From NCBI RefSeq assembly GCF_003205575.1, contig NZ_PYBW01000029.1, positions 1 to 48,024 of the forward strand: a DNA stretch of 48,024 nt. The letters are read 5' to 3'. The DNA comes from Streptomyces tateyamensis (GTDB taxonomy: Bacteria; Actinomycetota; Actinomycetes; Streptomycetales; Streptomycetaceae). The position numbers were made by a program, and so were the translations under genes. Below the pieces are notes generated by a model. The model saw only the letters and a program-made list of their open reading frames with translations. It was not told where the DNA came from and searched no databases. Below are positions 23,342-31,954 of this stretch, one piece after another; the first letter of the stretch is position 1, and the number at the start of each line of letters is the position of its first letter.

Positions 23342-25710
23342 CGCTGTCCCTCGCGCAGCCGGGCGTCGGCCACCATGATCTGGCCGAGCGCGATGCCGCC
23401 GTCGTTGGTCGGCACCTGCTGCTGGCAGTACGCCGCGAAGCCCGCCCTGCGCAGCTCGACCAGGCAGTTGACCAGCAGGAACTCGTTGAGGAACACCCCG
23501 CCGGAGAGCACGACCTGACGGGTCGCCGACTCACTCTCCCGCAGGATCGCCAGGCACTGGGTCACCACCAGGTCGACCACCGCGCCGTGGAACCGCCGAC
23601 TGAGCTCGGCCGGCGGCAGGTCGGCCGCGAGGTCCGCAGCCAGCGCCCGGACCACCGGGCGCGGGTCGAGCTCGGTCCCGCCCGGCTGCCCGCTCGCCGC
23701 GAAACGGTACCGCTCCTCGGGCGCGGCCATCGTCAGGTCGCGGCCCAGCAGGCCCTCCAGCTCGATCGGGCCCTGCGCCTCGTACTCGGCGCGGGTGGTG
23801 ACCGCGAGCAGCGCGGCGACGCCGTCGAAGAGCCGGCCCATGCTGGAGGCGAGCGGGGAGTTGATGCCGCGCTGCGCCATGGTGGCGAACACGTGGCGCT
23901 GCTGCTCGTCCAGCTGGGCCAGCACCGGGAAGGCGGCCACCGCCGCCTGTGCACCGCCCAGGGCGTCCAGGGCCAGCGCGAAGCCGGTGCGGATGGGCTC
24001 CTTGACCGCGCGGTCGCCGCCGAGCAGCGGCACCGTGCGCAGGTGCGCCACCCGCCGCACCGCGCGGTAGTCGCCGAGCAAAAACTCCCCGCCCCACGTG
24101 GTGCCGTCCTCGCCGTAGCCGGCACCGTCGAAGACCACACCGATGGTGGTGCCCTCCAGCCGGTGCTCGGCCATGCAGGAGGCCATGTGCGCGTGGTGGT
24201 GCTGGACCTGGACCACCTCGCCGAACGCGCCGCCCTGCTCCTTGAGCGCGAACCGGGTGGCCCTGAACTGCGGGTGCAGGTCGACCGCGGCGTGCCGGGG
24301 CGTCAGGCTGTGCAGCGTGGCGAGGTGACGGACCGTCTCCTTGTGCGACTCGAAGGTCTCGTCGTTCTTGAGGTCGCCGATGTGCTGGCTGAGGTAGACC
24401 CGGCTGCCGCCGCTGAGTGCGACGGTGGTCTTCAGCTCCGCGCCGTAGGCGACCAGCGGCGCCAGCTCGCGGCCCACCTCGACCGGGTAGGGCGCGTAGC
24501 CGCGGGCCCGACGCAGGAACCCCACCACCGGCTCGGCGAGTTCGGGGTGTTCGGAGTAGCGCACCAGCGAGTCGTCGACCCGCACCTCGATGTCCCGGTC
24601 GTTGGACAGGATCAGGTCGGCGACCTCGAAGAGCTGCGCCAGCGCGTCCTCGTTGCGGTGCACGATCGGGTAGCCGGAGAGGTTGCCGCTGGTCATCACC
24701 AGCATGTCCAGTCCCTCGTGGTCCACCAGGAGGTGGTGCTGGGGCGCCGAGGGCAGCATCACGCCGAGGTTGGGGTTGCGCGGCGCGATCTCCTCGGGCA
24801 GCGCGCCGGCCAGCTTGCGCAGCAGCACGATCGGGCGGGCCGTGGACTCGAGCAACCCGGCCTCGGCCGAGCGGACTTCGGCGATCCGCCGGACCGTCGC
24901 CAGGTCCCGGGCCAGCACCGCGAACGGCTTGGAGTCGCGCCGCTTGCGCTTGCGCAGCAGCGCCACCGCCGCGGCGTCCCGGGCATTGACGGCCAGGTGG
25001 AAGCCCCCGACGCTCTTGACCGCCACGATCCGGCCGGCCGCGAGCGCCTCGGCAGCCAGCGCGAGCGCCTGCCCGCCCTCGGCCGACTCACCCGAGGGGC
25101 CGTTCAGCAGCAGCCGCGGCCCGCACTGCGGGCAGGCGTTGGGCTGCGCGTGGTAGCGCCGGTCCAGCGGGTCGCGGTACTCCGCCTCGCACAGCGCGCA
25201 CATGGTGAACGCGGCCATGGTGGTGGTCGCCCGGTCGTACGGCAGGGCCCGCACGATGGAGTACCGCGGGCCGCAGTTGGTGCAGTTGATGAAGGGGTAG
25301 CGGTACCGCCGGTCGGCCGGGTCGCGCAGTTCGGCCAGGCAGTCGGCGCACACGTGGGCGTCGGCGGGTACCACGGTGACCTTGCGGCCGGTGTGCGCGC
25401 TCTCGCGGATCTCGAAGCCGGTCGCCGCCCACTCGCCCGCCCCGCCCTGCCCCGCCTGCGCCTCCCGCTCCACCCGGACCTGGTCGACCCGGGCCTGCGG
25501 CGGTGCCTGGGTGCGCAGTTGCGCGGTGAAGCGGTGCACGGCGTCGGCCGGTCCGCACACCTCGGTGAGCACGCCCTCAGGGTCGTTGAGCACCCAGCCC
25601 GACAGCTCGTGGGCGAGCGCGAGCTTGTAGACGAAGGGGCGGTAGCCCACGCCCTGCACCACCCCGGTGACCCGGATCAGCCGCCCCAGCGGCGCCTCGC
25701 CCTGCTTCAT
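23338..25710 (-). CDS. hypF: HypF-type carbamoyltransferase, full length
   Basis: A 790-residue complete HypF architecture. The acylphosphatase domain has GVVQGVGYRPF (Arg24) and WVLNDPEG (Asn42). Two Cys4 zinc fingers follow (C121/C124/C143/C146 and C171/C174/C193/C196), then a YrdC-like domain (near 205-390) and a Kae1-like C-terminal domain with QHHHAHMASCMAEH and GVVFDGAGYGEDG. In NiFe-hydrogenase maturation HypF makes carbamoyl-AMP from carbamoyl phosphate and ATP and carbamoylates the HypE C-terminal Cys. No hypA, B, C, D or hydrogenase gene is visible here. Its neighbours are HypE and biosynthetic genes, which suggests recruitment to small-molecule synthesis. The start at 25710 was chosen because the acylphosphatase domain begins there. 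Confidence 0.93.
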   Translation of the reverse strand: MKQGEAPLGRLIRVTGVVQGVGYRPFVYKLALAHELSGWVLNDPEGVLTEVCGPADAVHRFTAQLRTQAPPQARVDQVRVEREAQAGQGGAGEWAATGFEIRESAHTGRKVTVVPADAHVCADCLAELRDPADRRYRYPFINCTNCGPRYSIVRALPYDRATTTMAAFTMCALCEAEYRDPLDRRYHAQPNACPQCGPRLLLNGPSGESAEGGQALALAAEALAAGRIVAVKSVGGFHLAVNARDAAAVALLRKRKRRDSKPFAVLARDLATVRRIAEVRSAEAGLLESTARPIVLLRKLAGALPEEIAPRNPNLGVMLPSAPQHHLLVDHEGLDMLVMTSGNLSGYPIVHRNEDALAQLFEVADLILSNDRDIEVRVDDSLVRYSEHPELAEPVVGFLRRARGYAPYPVEVGRELAPLVAYGAELKTTVALSGGSRVYLSQHIGDLKNDETFESHKETVRHLATLHSLTPRHAAVDLHPQFRATRFALKEQGGAFGEVVQVQHHHAHMASCMAEHRLEGTTIGVVFDGAGYGEDGTTWGGEFLLGDYRAVRRVAHLRTVPLLGGDRAVKEPIRTGFALALDALGGAQAAVAAFPVLAQLDEQQRHVFATMAQRGINSPLASSMGRLFDGVAALLAVTTRAEYEAQGPIELEGLLGRDLTMAAPEERYRFAASGQPGGTELDPRPVVRALAADLAADLPPAELSRRFHGAVVDLVVTQCLAILRESESATRQVVLSGGVFLNEFLLVNCLVELRRAGFAAYCQQQVPTNDGGIALGQIMVADARLREGQR

Positions 25711-25801
25711 CGTCCGTTGCCGTCCGTCCTCGTCCGTTGCCCGTCCGCGGGCTGTTGCCCCCGGCGGCCCCACCCGCGCCTGCGCGGTCCTGCTCCCTGG
25801 C

Positions 25802-26827
25802 TCAGCAGAGCCGGGGCAGCTCGGCGCCCTGCAACTCGTCCACCACGGCGTCCCGGCCGTCCGCGCCGCGCATCAGCACCAGCGGCTCGGCCGCCTCGGT
25901 GACCTCGCCGATCACCACGGCGCCGGTGCCGTAGCGGTGCGCCCGCAGCGCGGCGAGCACCTCCTGTTCGGCCTGCGGGGCGACGAACAGGCACACGCAG
26001 CCCTCGTTGGCGGCATGGATCGCGTTGACGCCCAGCATGTCGGTGGCCATCGCGGTCTCGAACTGGATCGGCAGCGCCTCCCGCTCGATCCGGATGGTGT
26101 GCCCGCTGGAGGCCGCGTACTCGTGCAGCACGGCCGCCAGGCCGCCGCGGGTGACGTCGCGCACCGAGTGCACCCGGCCCTCGCCGACGGTGGCGAGCAG
26201 CTCGTCCAGCATGCCGTTCAGCGGCGCGCAGTCGCTCAGCACGCGCTGCTCGAAGCCCAGGCCCTCGCGGATCGAGAGCAGGTGGACGGTGTGGTTGCCG
26301 ATGGGGCCGCTGAGGATCACCCGGTCGCCGGGGCGCACGTCGCGCATCCGCATCGGGGTGCGCTCGAAGACGCCCACCCCGGCGGTGTTGAGGTAGATCT
26401 GGTCGGCCTCGCCCTTGCGGACCACCTTGGTGTCACCGCAGACGATCTTGACCCCGGCCTCCCTCGCGGTCTCCCGGATCGAGGTCAGCACCTGGACCAG
26501 CCGGGCGATCGGCAGCCCGGTCTCCAGGATCATGCCGAGGGTGAGGTAGAGCGGCCGGGCACCGACCACCGCGAGGTCGTTGACGGTGCCGCAGACCGCG
26601 ATCTTGCCGATGTCGCCGTTGCCGAAGAAAGGCGGGTCCACCACGAACGAGTCGGTGGTCATCGCGATCTGCCCGGAGGAGATGGGCAGCATCGCGCTGT
26701 CCTCCATCTCACCGATGTACACGTCGCCGAGCGTTTCGACGATCAGGGAGATCAGCTCGTGGCTGAGCTGCGCCCCGCTGCCGTGGTCGAGCTCGACTAC
26801 GCCGAGGTCGGTCGCCTGGCTTGTCAT
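25802..26827 (-). CDS. hypE: HypE-type carbamoyl dehydratase with C-terminal Cys
   Basis: A 341-residue PurM/SelD-fold protein: TTDSFVVDPPFFGNGDIGKI, NDLAVVGARPLYLTLG, KIVCGDTKVV and RDVTRGGLAAVLHEYA are the ATP-binding signatures. It ends PRLC, matching the HypE PRIC-type tail whose terminal Cys carries the carbamoyl group, later dehydrated with ATP to a thiocyanate. The functional Cys is present (Cys341), so the carbamoyl-to-cyano reaction should be possible with the adjacent HypF. In hydrogenase assembly the cyano group then passes to HypCD-bound iron; no such acceptor is encoded here. ATG at 26827 after GAAGGA; 91 bp separate it from the hypF start. Confidence 0.93.
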   Translation of the reverse strand: MTSQATDLGVVELDHGSGAQLSHELISLIVETLGDVYIGEMEDSAMLPISSGQIAMTTDSFVVDPPFFGNGDIGKIAVCGTVNDLAVVGARPLYLTLGMILETGLPIARLVQVLTSIRETAREAGVKIVCGDTKVVRKGEADQIYLNTAGVGVFERTPMRMRDVRPGDRVILSGPIGNHTVHLLSIREGLGFEQRVLSDCAPLNGMLDELLATVGEGRVHSVRDVTRGGLAAVLHEYAASSGHTIRIEREALPIQFETAMATDMLGVNAIHAANEGCVCLFVAPQAEQEVLAALRAHRYGTGAVVIGEVTEAAEPLVLMRGADGRDAVVDELQGAELPRLC

Positions 26828-26897
26828 CTGATGGTCCTTCAGCTTGATCTGGATCTTGGGAGCGGCAACGGCCGGGCGGGCGCCCCGCGGGCGCAAT

Positions 26898-26938
26898 GGG
26901 GAGGCGGCCCGGGGAGGCGTCACGGGGAGGCGGCCCGG
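26898..26938. repeat. Short direct repeat between hypE and the isochorismatase-like gene
   Basis: GGGGAGGCGGCCCGG occurs at 26898-26912 and 26924-26938 (26-bp period), with a partial GGGGAGGCG between. It lies in the 179-bp gap between two co-directional genes. No function is evident; it may reflect local slippage or affect readthrough between the genes. Confidence 0.6.
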
Positions 26939-27006
26939 CGCCGTGCGGTGTCGAAGACGGTCCACGGCGCCGGAGTTGTCCGCCTCGTGCAGTGGCGCGG
27001 GGCGCC

Positions 27007-27597
27007 TCAGGGGAGGATCTTCACGACCTTGCGCGGCAGCTCGCCCTCGGCGTCGAGGACGTCGAAGATCTCCTTGGAGTCGGCCACGGTGGCGCAGTAG
27101 CCGGCGAGCCACTCCAGGGAGCGGTCGCGGTCCGCGGGGTTGCCGGAGACGACGCAGTCCGAGGGCACCCAGACGTTGTAGCCGCGGAAGAACGCGTCGG
27201 CGGCGGTGGTCTGCACGCAGATCTGCGTCTGCAGGCCGGTGACCAGCACGGTGTCGACACCGGCGGCCTGCAGGCGGTCGTGCAGCTCGGTCTCGTAGAA
27301 GCCGCTGTCCTTGTTCTTCTCGACGGTCTCGTCCCCGTCGGCGAGGAAGTCGGCCAGGATGGCCGCGCCCTGCGAGCCGCGCTGCAGCGGCAGCGTGCCG
27401 TCCAAGTCGCGCTCGACGTTGGGGTCGTCGGGCAGGTTCACCAGCTGCAGGTGGTAGATCCCATGGCCGCGGCGGCGCATCTCGTCGAGGAAGGCCGAGA
27501 AGCGCGGCTGCGCCTCGGCCATCGCCGCGGTCCGCTCGGGAGTCTTGTGGACGACGTCGGCCTGCAGGTCGTTGGTGAGAACGGCGATCTTGCCCAT
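27007..27597 (-). CDS. Isochorismatase/nicotinamidase-fold cysteine hydrolase
   Basis: A 196-residue cysteine hydrolase. The catalytic triad fits the family: Asp10 in TNDLQADVV, a Lys in VEKNKDSGF (Lys94 or Lys96) and Cys127 in VTGLQTQICVQTTAADAF with a preceding cis-peptide-type turn. Relatives hydrolyse isochorismate, nicotinamide, N-carbamoylsarcosine, biuret and related amides. It is the first gene of the 27597-to-10885 cluster; linkage to hypE is by direction, across 179 bp. An N-carbamoyl- or amide-hydrolysing role would fit next to a carbamoyl-transfer system, but this is speculative. ATG at 27597 after AAGGACC; in-frame codons upstream show no domain. Confidence 0.88.
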   Translation of the reverse strand: MGKIAVLTNDLQADVVHKTPERTAAMAEAQPRFSAFLDEMRRRGHGIYHLQLVNLPDDPNVERDLDGTLPLQRGSQGAAILADFLADGDETVEKNKDSGFYETELHDRLQAAGVDTVLVTGLQTQICVQTTAADAFFRGYNVWVPSDCVVSGNPADRDRSLEWLAGYCATVADSKEIFDVLDAEGELPRKVVKILP

Positions 27598-28754
27598 GGG
27601 GTCCTTGGGTTCCTTGCGATGTGGTTGGGAACGCGGTGGCGCACGGCACGCCTCGGTGGCTCCCGGCACGCACGACGGCGTTCGCCTGAGGGCAGGCGGA
27701 GGCGGCAGCGCGTGAGGCAGCGCACGGGTGGGGTGACGCGGTGACAAGCGTGGGAGTGCGGGCGAACCGGCGGTGAAGCGGAACGCCGATAACTGAAAGT
27801 GACGATTGCTCAGAGTGCGGAAGCGGTGCAGAAGAGAGCCGATGCGCGTCCGGCAGGCTGGCGGAAGCGCCCCCCGACGCGACGCCGCCGACTTTGGCAC
27901 AGCTGATCAAACGCCGTCAAGATCAACAACCGGTGGATCCTGGCGCGTTCGGCGTCCTGGCGCACCATCAACCATGGGTCGTCCACGGTGATTCAGAGCA
28001 TCGCATTCCGCTTTCCGCATGCCGGAAAAGGGCAGGTGGTGGCAGTCGGAATGGAATTCCCGGGTACCTGGAACGCTGCCGGGCGCGCTGTCCGGCGCCG
28101 CCGGCCGAACTGCTCCGCCGGCGGTACGGCAAATCCGAACGCGGGACGGTTCGGCTGCGGAGCACTGAGTCGGCCCGTGCGGTCGGAACGTACCGGAACG
28201 CGAGCATCCGAGTGCCGGGAGAGGCTAGGGTGATAGTCCCAATGATAGCTCTGCGTAACAAAGTTGACGTATGATCAGTGCCCTGTTGTCCGCGAGGGCG
28301 GTGGGGAGGCCTCGACCTCCGGGTCGGCGAGCTGCCCGCGCCGCAGTGCGCCGAGCCGCTGCCGCAGCACCCCGCCGACGGGAAGCGGATCCCCATTCCC
28401 GGCGGCATTGCCGATGGCCGTCCGGCCGTTCGTCCGAACCGTCAGCGGGTCGCCCTCACGCCCTCACCTGCCCGGTCGGCGGCAATCATTTGTATGCCGA
28501 TGCAGTTGCACCCCTTGGTCTGCGCGCAGCCGTCACCGGCCCCCCATTCGGCCGCCACAAACTCGTCGGCGCCCGGCCCACCGCACCCGCGGCCGGCGCG
28601 GACGGAGACCGTACCGCCGGGCGTACCTGATCAGGGTCGGTGGTGGCCGACAGGGGGCGGGGCAAGGCCTTCGGGGAGGTCGGTGGCTGCATGCCGCCTG
28701 AACACGTGATGCAGTATCACCGGCACCGAACGGCCCGACGAAGGACGAGCAAGC
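27598..28754. other. Long intergenic region upstream of the HypE/HypF cluster
   Basis: No supported gene is present; the open frames here lack family content and plausible starts. The part nearest the isochorismatase-like gene should hold its promoter. An AT-richer patch at 28225-28275 contains two direct TGATAG copies (28231-28236 and 28243-28248), TAGGGT just before them and TTGACG at 28264-28269. This could be a regulatory site for either flanking unit. No cluster-situated regulator gene is found in the window. Confidence 0.5.
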
Positions 28755-29210
28755 ATGAAGATCGCGACAGACGACCTCTCCGGACCCGAGATCGCCGGGT
28801 TTCTGGACGACCACGTCCAGCAGATGCGGTCCCTCTCGCCGCCGGAGAGCAAGCACGCGCTCGATCTCGATGCCCTCCGTAGGCCCGAGATCACGTTCTG
28901 GTCGGTGCGGGACGGTGACACCCTGGTGGGCTGCGGTGCGCTCAAGCAGTTGGACGCAGGCCACGCCGAGCTGAAGTCGATGCGCACGATGCCGACACGC
29001 GCGCGGACCGGGATCGCCTCCGTGCTGCTGGAGCACATCATCACCGAGGCCAGGCGGATGGGTTTCACGCGGCTGAGCCTGGAGACCGGCACCGCCGAGT
29101 TCTTCCTGCCCGCCAGGAAGCTGTACGAGAAGTTCGGATTCGTCCACTGCGATCCGTTCGCGGACTACCGGCCGGACCCGAACAGCACATTCATGACACG
29201 AAGGCTCTGA
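28755..29210 (+). CDS. GNAT-family N-acetyltransferase
   Basis: A 151-residue GNAT acyltransferase. The acetyl-CoA pyrophosphate-binding segment is THAR-like: KSMRTMPTRARTGIASVLLE (motif A, near 75-95), followed by motif B SLETGTAEFFLPARKLYEKFGF. It resembles the PhnO/YafP-like stand-alone acetyltransferases that act on small amines, possibly antibiotics. It stands alone between the HypE/HypF cluster and the phenolic-lipid operon, onto which it converges. ATG at 28755 with a weak GGACGAG upstream. Its substrate cannot be inferred. Confidence 0.88.
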   Translation: MKIATDDLSGPEIAGFLDDHVQQMRSLSPPESKHALDLDALRRPEITFWSVRDGDTLVGCGALKQLDAGHAELKSMRTMPTRARTGIASVLLEHIITEARRMGFTRLSLETGTAEFFLPARKLYEKFGFVHCDPFADYRPDPNSTFMTRRL

Positions 29211-29345
29211 CGGTTACTCGCTGACCACCGAGCGCGCAGGATCAGCCGCTGCCGCGAGGTTCGACGGCCGCGAGGAGTCCTGGAGCAGTGTCGATCAGTG
29301 GAACCCGATGCGGCAGGGCCGGGCGCAGGATCGGTTGTCGTCTCC

Positions 29346-30359
29346 TCAGGAGAGGCGGTTGACCAGGGCGGAGAAGAGCGACGGCAGGTGAGCCGCGGTC
29401 GGGACCACGAAGGGTGCGAGCGCGGGTTGCCCCCGGGTCCACAGCAGGGCGTGGGTGAGGGTGCGGTGGCGGCGGGTGACGCTGCGCCAGATCCGCTCGT
29501 AGCGCTCGGGCCGGTCCGCCCGGACGCAGTCCACCAGGGCTGCCGCGCCCGCCAGGCCGAGGGTGAGGCCTTCGCCGGTCAGCGCGTCGACGTAGCCGGC
29601 CGCGTCGCCCACCAGCAGCACCCGGCCGGCCACTCGGGTCCGCACCCGCTGGCGCATCGGGCCCGCTCCACGGACCGGCCCGCCCGCGACGCCAGGCAGC
29701 CGGGACAGCAGGGCGGGGAAGGCGGCGAGATGGTGCTCGAAGGAGCCCCGGTGCGAGGTCAGCACGGCGACGCCGACCAGGTCCGGCGCGAGCGGCGTGA
29801 CGTACGCCTCGGCCGTGGGCGACCAGTGGACCTCGACGCAGTCGGACCACGGGGTGACGGCGAAGTGCCTGCGCAGCCCGTGCCGTCGTGGCCCGGTCGC
29901 CGGCCGGTCGAGCCCGAGCCCGCGTCTGATCGGTGAGTGCAGTCCGTCGGCGGCGGCGAGGTACCGGGCCCGCAGCCCCGCCGCGGACACCGACCAGCTG
30001 TCCTGGCGCACGTCGTCGACCCGCACCGGCAGTACCCGGACCCCGAGTTGCCGGGCTCGCTCGGCGAGCGCGGCGTGCAGGTCGGTGCGGCGCACTCCCA
30101 GGCCCGGTGCGCCGCGGAACCTGGCTTCGGCCTGGTGGCGGTGGTCGAGGTAGCGGATGCCGTGCAGCGGCCGTCCCGCGACCGGCACGCCGAGCCCGGC
30201 CAGGGCCTGCGCGCCGTGCGGCATCAGTCCCTCTCCGCAGGCCTTGTCGATCGGCCCCGGGCGCGGTTCGGCGACCACGGCCTCCAGACCGGCGCGCGCG
30301 GCGTGGATCGCCGTGGCCAGACCGGCCGGACCGCCCCCGACCACGAGCAGGTCGATCAC
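29346..30359 (-). CDS. srsC: SrsC-like flavoprotein hydroxylase
   Basis: A 337-residue FAD-dependent oxidoreductase of the geranylgeranyl-reductase/monooxygenase group: DLLVVGGGPAGLATAIHAAR at the N-terminus, RADLH-like FAD region and LLVGDAAGYVDALTGEGLTLG (near 240-260). The order type III PKS, ICMT-like methyltransferase, flavoprotein matches Streptomyces griseus srsABC, where SrsC hydroxylates the methylated alkylresorcinol toward an alkylquinone. The GTG at 30359 overlaps the methyltransferase stop by GTGA. The symbol is assigned by synteny and family, not by alignment. Confidence 0.82.
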   Translation of the reverse strand: MIDLLVVGGGPAGLATAIHAARAGLEAVVAEPRPGPIDKACGEGLMPHGAQALAGLGVPVAGRPLHGIRYLDHRHQAEARFRGAPGLGVRRTDLHAALAERARQLGVRVLPVRVDDVRQDSWSVSAAGLRARYLAAADGLHSPIRRGLGLDRPATGPRRHGLRRHFAVTPWSDCVEVHWSPTAEAYVTPLAPDLVGVAVLTSHRGSFEHHLAAFPALLSRLPGVAGGPVRGAGPMRQRVRTRVAGRVLLVGDAAGYVDALTGEGLTLGLAGAAALVDCVRADRPERYERIWRSVTRRHRTLTHALLWTRGQPALAPFVVPTAAHLPSLFSALVNRLS

Positions 30360-30871
30360 CCCGGTGCCGCCATGGCCAGGGCGGCGTTCTCGCAGCGCAG
30401 CCGGGTGACCAGCAGGGGGGTGTTGAGCGCGGTGAACAGGCCTGCGGTGAGCCAGGCGCCGTGCACCAGCGGCAGGGCGAGCCCTTCGAGGACCACGGCG
30501 AGGTAGTTCGGGTGCCGCAGCCACCGGTACGGGCCCCGGTCCACCAGGGGCAGGCCGGGCACCACGATCACCCGGGTGTTCCACCGGGGCCCGAGCGTCC
30601 CGATGCACCACCAGCGAAGGGCCTGGGCCAGCAGCACGGCCGCGAGTGCGGGCCAGCCGAGCCAGGGCAGGAACGCCCGCCGCAGCAGCGAGGTCTCCAC
30701 CAGGCACCCGGCGAGCAGGGCGGTGTGCAGGGCGACCATGGCCCCGTAGTGGCCGGCGCCGTGCTCCACGGCGCCGCGGGCATGGCTCCAGCGGCCGTTG
30801 CGCCGGGCGACGGCCAGCTCCGCGAGGCGTTCCAGAGCGACCAGCAGGATCAGGAATGCGTACGGGGTCAT
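30356..30871 (-). CDS. srsB: SrsB-like ICMT-family membrane methyltransferase
   Basis: A 171-residue membrane protein with several hydrophobic segments and the isoprenylcysteine-methyltransferase-like C-terminal signature VDRGPYRWLRHPNYLAVVLE, where SAM binds near the RHPxY motif. In srsABC operons this type of protein O-methylates the alkylresorcinol made by the PKS. It starts 6 nt after the PKS stop and ends overlapping the flavoprotein start, so the three genes are one transcription unit. ATG at 30871. Confidence 0.85.
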   Translation of the reverse strand: MTPYAFLILLVALERLAELAVARRNGRWSHARGAVEHGAGHYGAMVALHTALLAGCLVETSLLRRAFLPWLGWPALAAVLLAQALRWWCIGTLGPRWNTRVIVVPGLPLVDRGPYRWLRHPNYLAVVLEGLALPLVHGAWLTAGLFTALNTPLLVTRLRCENAALAMAAPG

Positions 30872-30877
30872 CGGCGG

Positions 30878-31954
30878 TCACCAGCGCAGGAGGACGAGTT
30901 CGACGCAGAATCCGGGCCCCATCGCCAGCAACAGGCCCGGTGTGCCGGGCAGCGGGCGCTCCCCGGCGAGGGTGTCACGCAGAATGTGCAATACGGAGGC
31001 GGAGGACAGGTTGCCCACCTCGGCCAGCGAGCGCCAGGTCGCCTCCAGTGCGCGGGCGGGCAGGTCCAGGGCCTCGCGTACCGCGTCCAGGACCTTGGGG
31101 CCGCCCGGGTGGCAGATCCAGCTGGCCAGGTCGGTGGTCTTGAGGTCGTGGTCGGCGAGGAACTCCGTCACCACACCGCCGAGCTGACCACGGACCAGGT
31201 CGGGCAGGTCGGCGCCGAGCATGATGTGGAAGCCGGTGTCCCCGATGGTCCAGCCCAGCATCTCCTCCGTCCCGGGGAACAGGTGGCTGCGGGTCGCGAC
31301 GATGTGGGGCCCTTCGGAAGCCGGGTCCTCGTCGGGGGCGCGGCCGTACCGGGAGCCGACGGCGACAGCAGCGGCGGCGCCGTCGCCGAAGAGCGCGGAG
31401 GCGACCAGATTCTGCATCGACGTGTCCGAGCGCTGGAGCGTGAGGGAGCACAGCTCGACCGAGAGCAGCAGCGCCGCCTCGTCGGGGTGGCCGACCAGGT
31501 AGTCGTGCAGCCTGGCCAGACCCGCGGCCCCCGCGACGCAGCCCAGGCCGAAGACGGGCACCCGCTTCACGTCCGGCCGCAGGCCCAGCTCTCCTGCCAG
31601 GCGCGCCTCCAACGACGGGGCGGCGATGCCGGTGACCGAGGTGGAGACCACCAGGTCGATGTCGCGGGCGGCGAGGCCCGCCTGATCGAGAGCGCCCTGG
31701 ACGGCCTCCCGCCCGAGCTCCAGCGCTGCGGCCAGGAACGCGTCGTTGCGCACTCCGAACCCGCCGATCGCCGTGTACCGCTCCAGCGGCAGCACCAGGT
31801 GACGCCCCGTCACCGTGCTGGCCGAGTGCAGGCGTTCCAGCACCGCCAGATCCTCGCGCGGCAGCCGGCAGGACGCGGCGACCATCCCCGTGATCTGCTC
31901 CTGCGGGTACCGATACGACGGCAGGACACCGTGAACCGCGACAATCCGGGTCAT
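30878..31954 (-). CDS. srsA: Type III polyketide synthase, SrsA-like
   Basis: A 358-residue chalcone-synthase-fold enzyme with the full triad: Cys139 in FGLGCVAGAAG, His282 in WICHPGGPKVL and Asn315 in EVGNLSSASVL. Length is normal for the family. With the methyltransferase and flavoprotein downstream it most likely condenses an acyl-CoA or acyl-ACP starter with malonyl-CoA units to make alkylresorcinol-type phenolic lipids. The ATG at 31954 has no ribosome-binding site but TAGCAT ends 6 nt upstream, the spacing of a -10 box of a leaderless transcript. Other type III PKS products, such as tetrahydroxynaphthalene, are less likely given the neighbours. Confidence 0.9.
   Translation of the reverse strand: MTRIVAVHGVLPSYRYPQEQITGMVAASCRLPREDLAVLERLHSASTVTGRHLVLPLERYTAIGGFGVRNDAFLAAALELGREAVQGALDQAGLAARDIDLVVSTSVTGIAAPSLEARLAGELGLRPDVKRVPVFGLGCVAGAAGLARLHDYLVGHPDEAALLLSVELCSLTLQRSDTSMQNLVASALFGDGAAAAVAVGSRYGRAPDEDPASEGPHIVATRSHLFPGTEEMLGWTIGDTGFHIMLGADLPDLVRGQLGGVVTEFLADHDLKTTDLASWICHPGGPKVLDAVREALDLPARALEATWRSLAEVGNLSSASVLHILRDTLAGERPLPGTPGLLLAMGPGFCVELVLLRW

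Noticed and set aside
23338..26827. Simple reading of hypF/hypE as hydrogenase maturation genes
   Set aside because: No other hyp or hydrogenase gene is in 48 kb, and the gene overlaps link hypF to ATP-grasp genes. A hydrogenase elsewhere in the genome cannot be excluded from this window.
28264..28709. Overlapping plus-strand frames before the GNAT gene
   Set aside because: Arg/Pro/Ser-rich composition, no ribosome-binding site and no similarity recognised; treated as non-coding.
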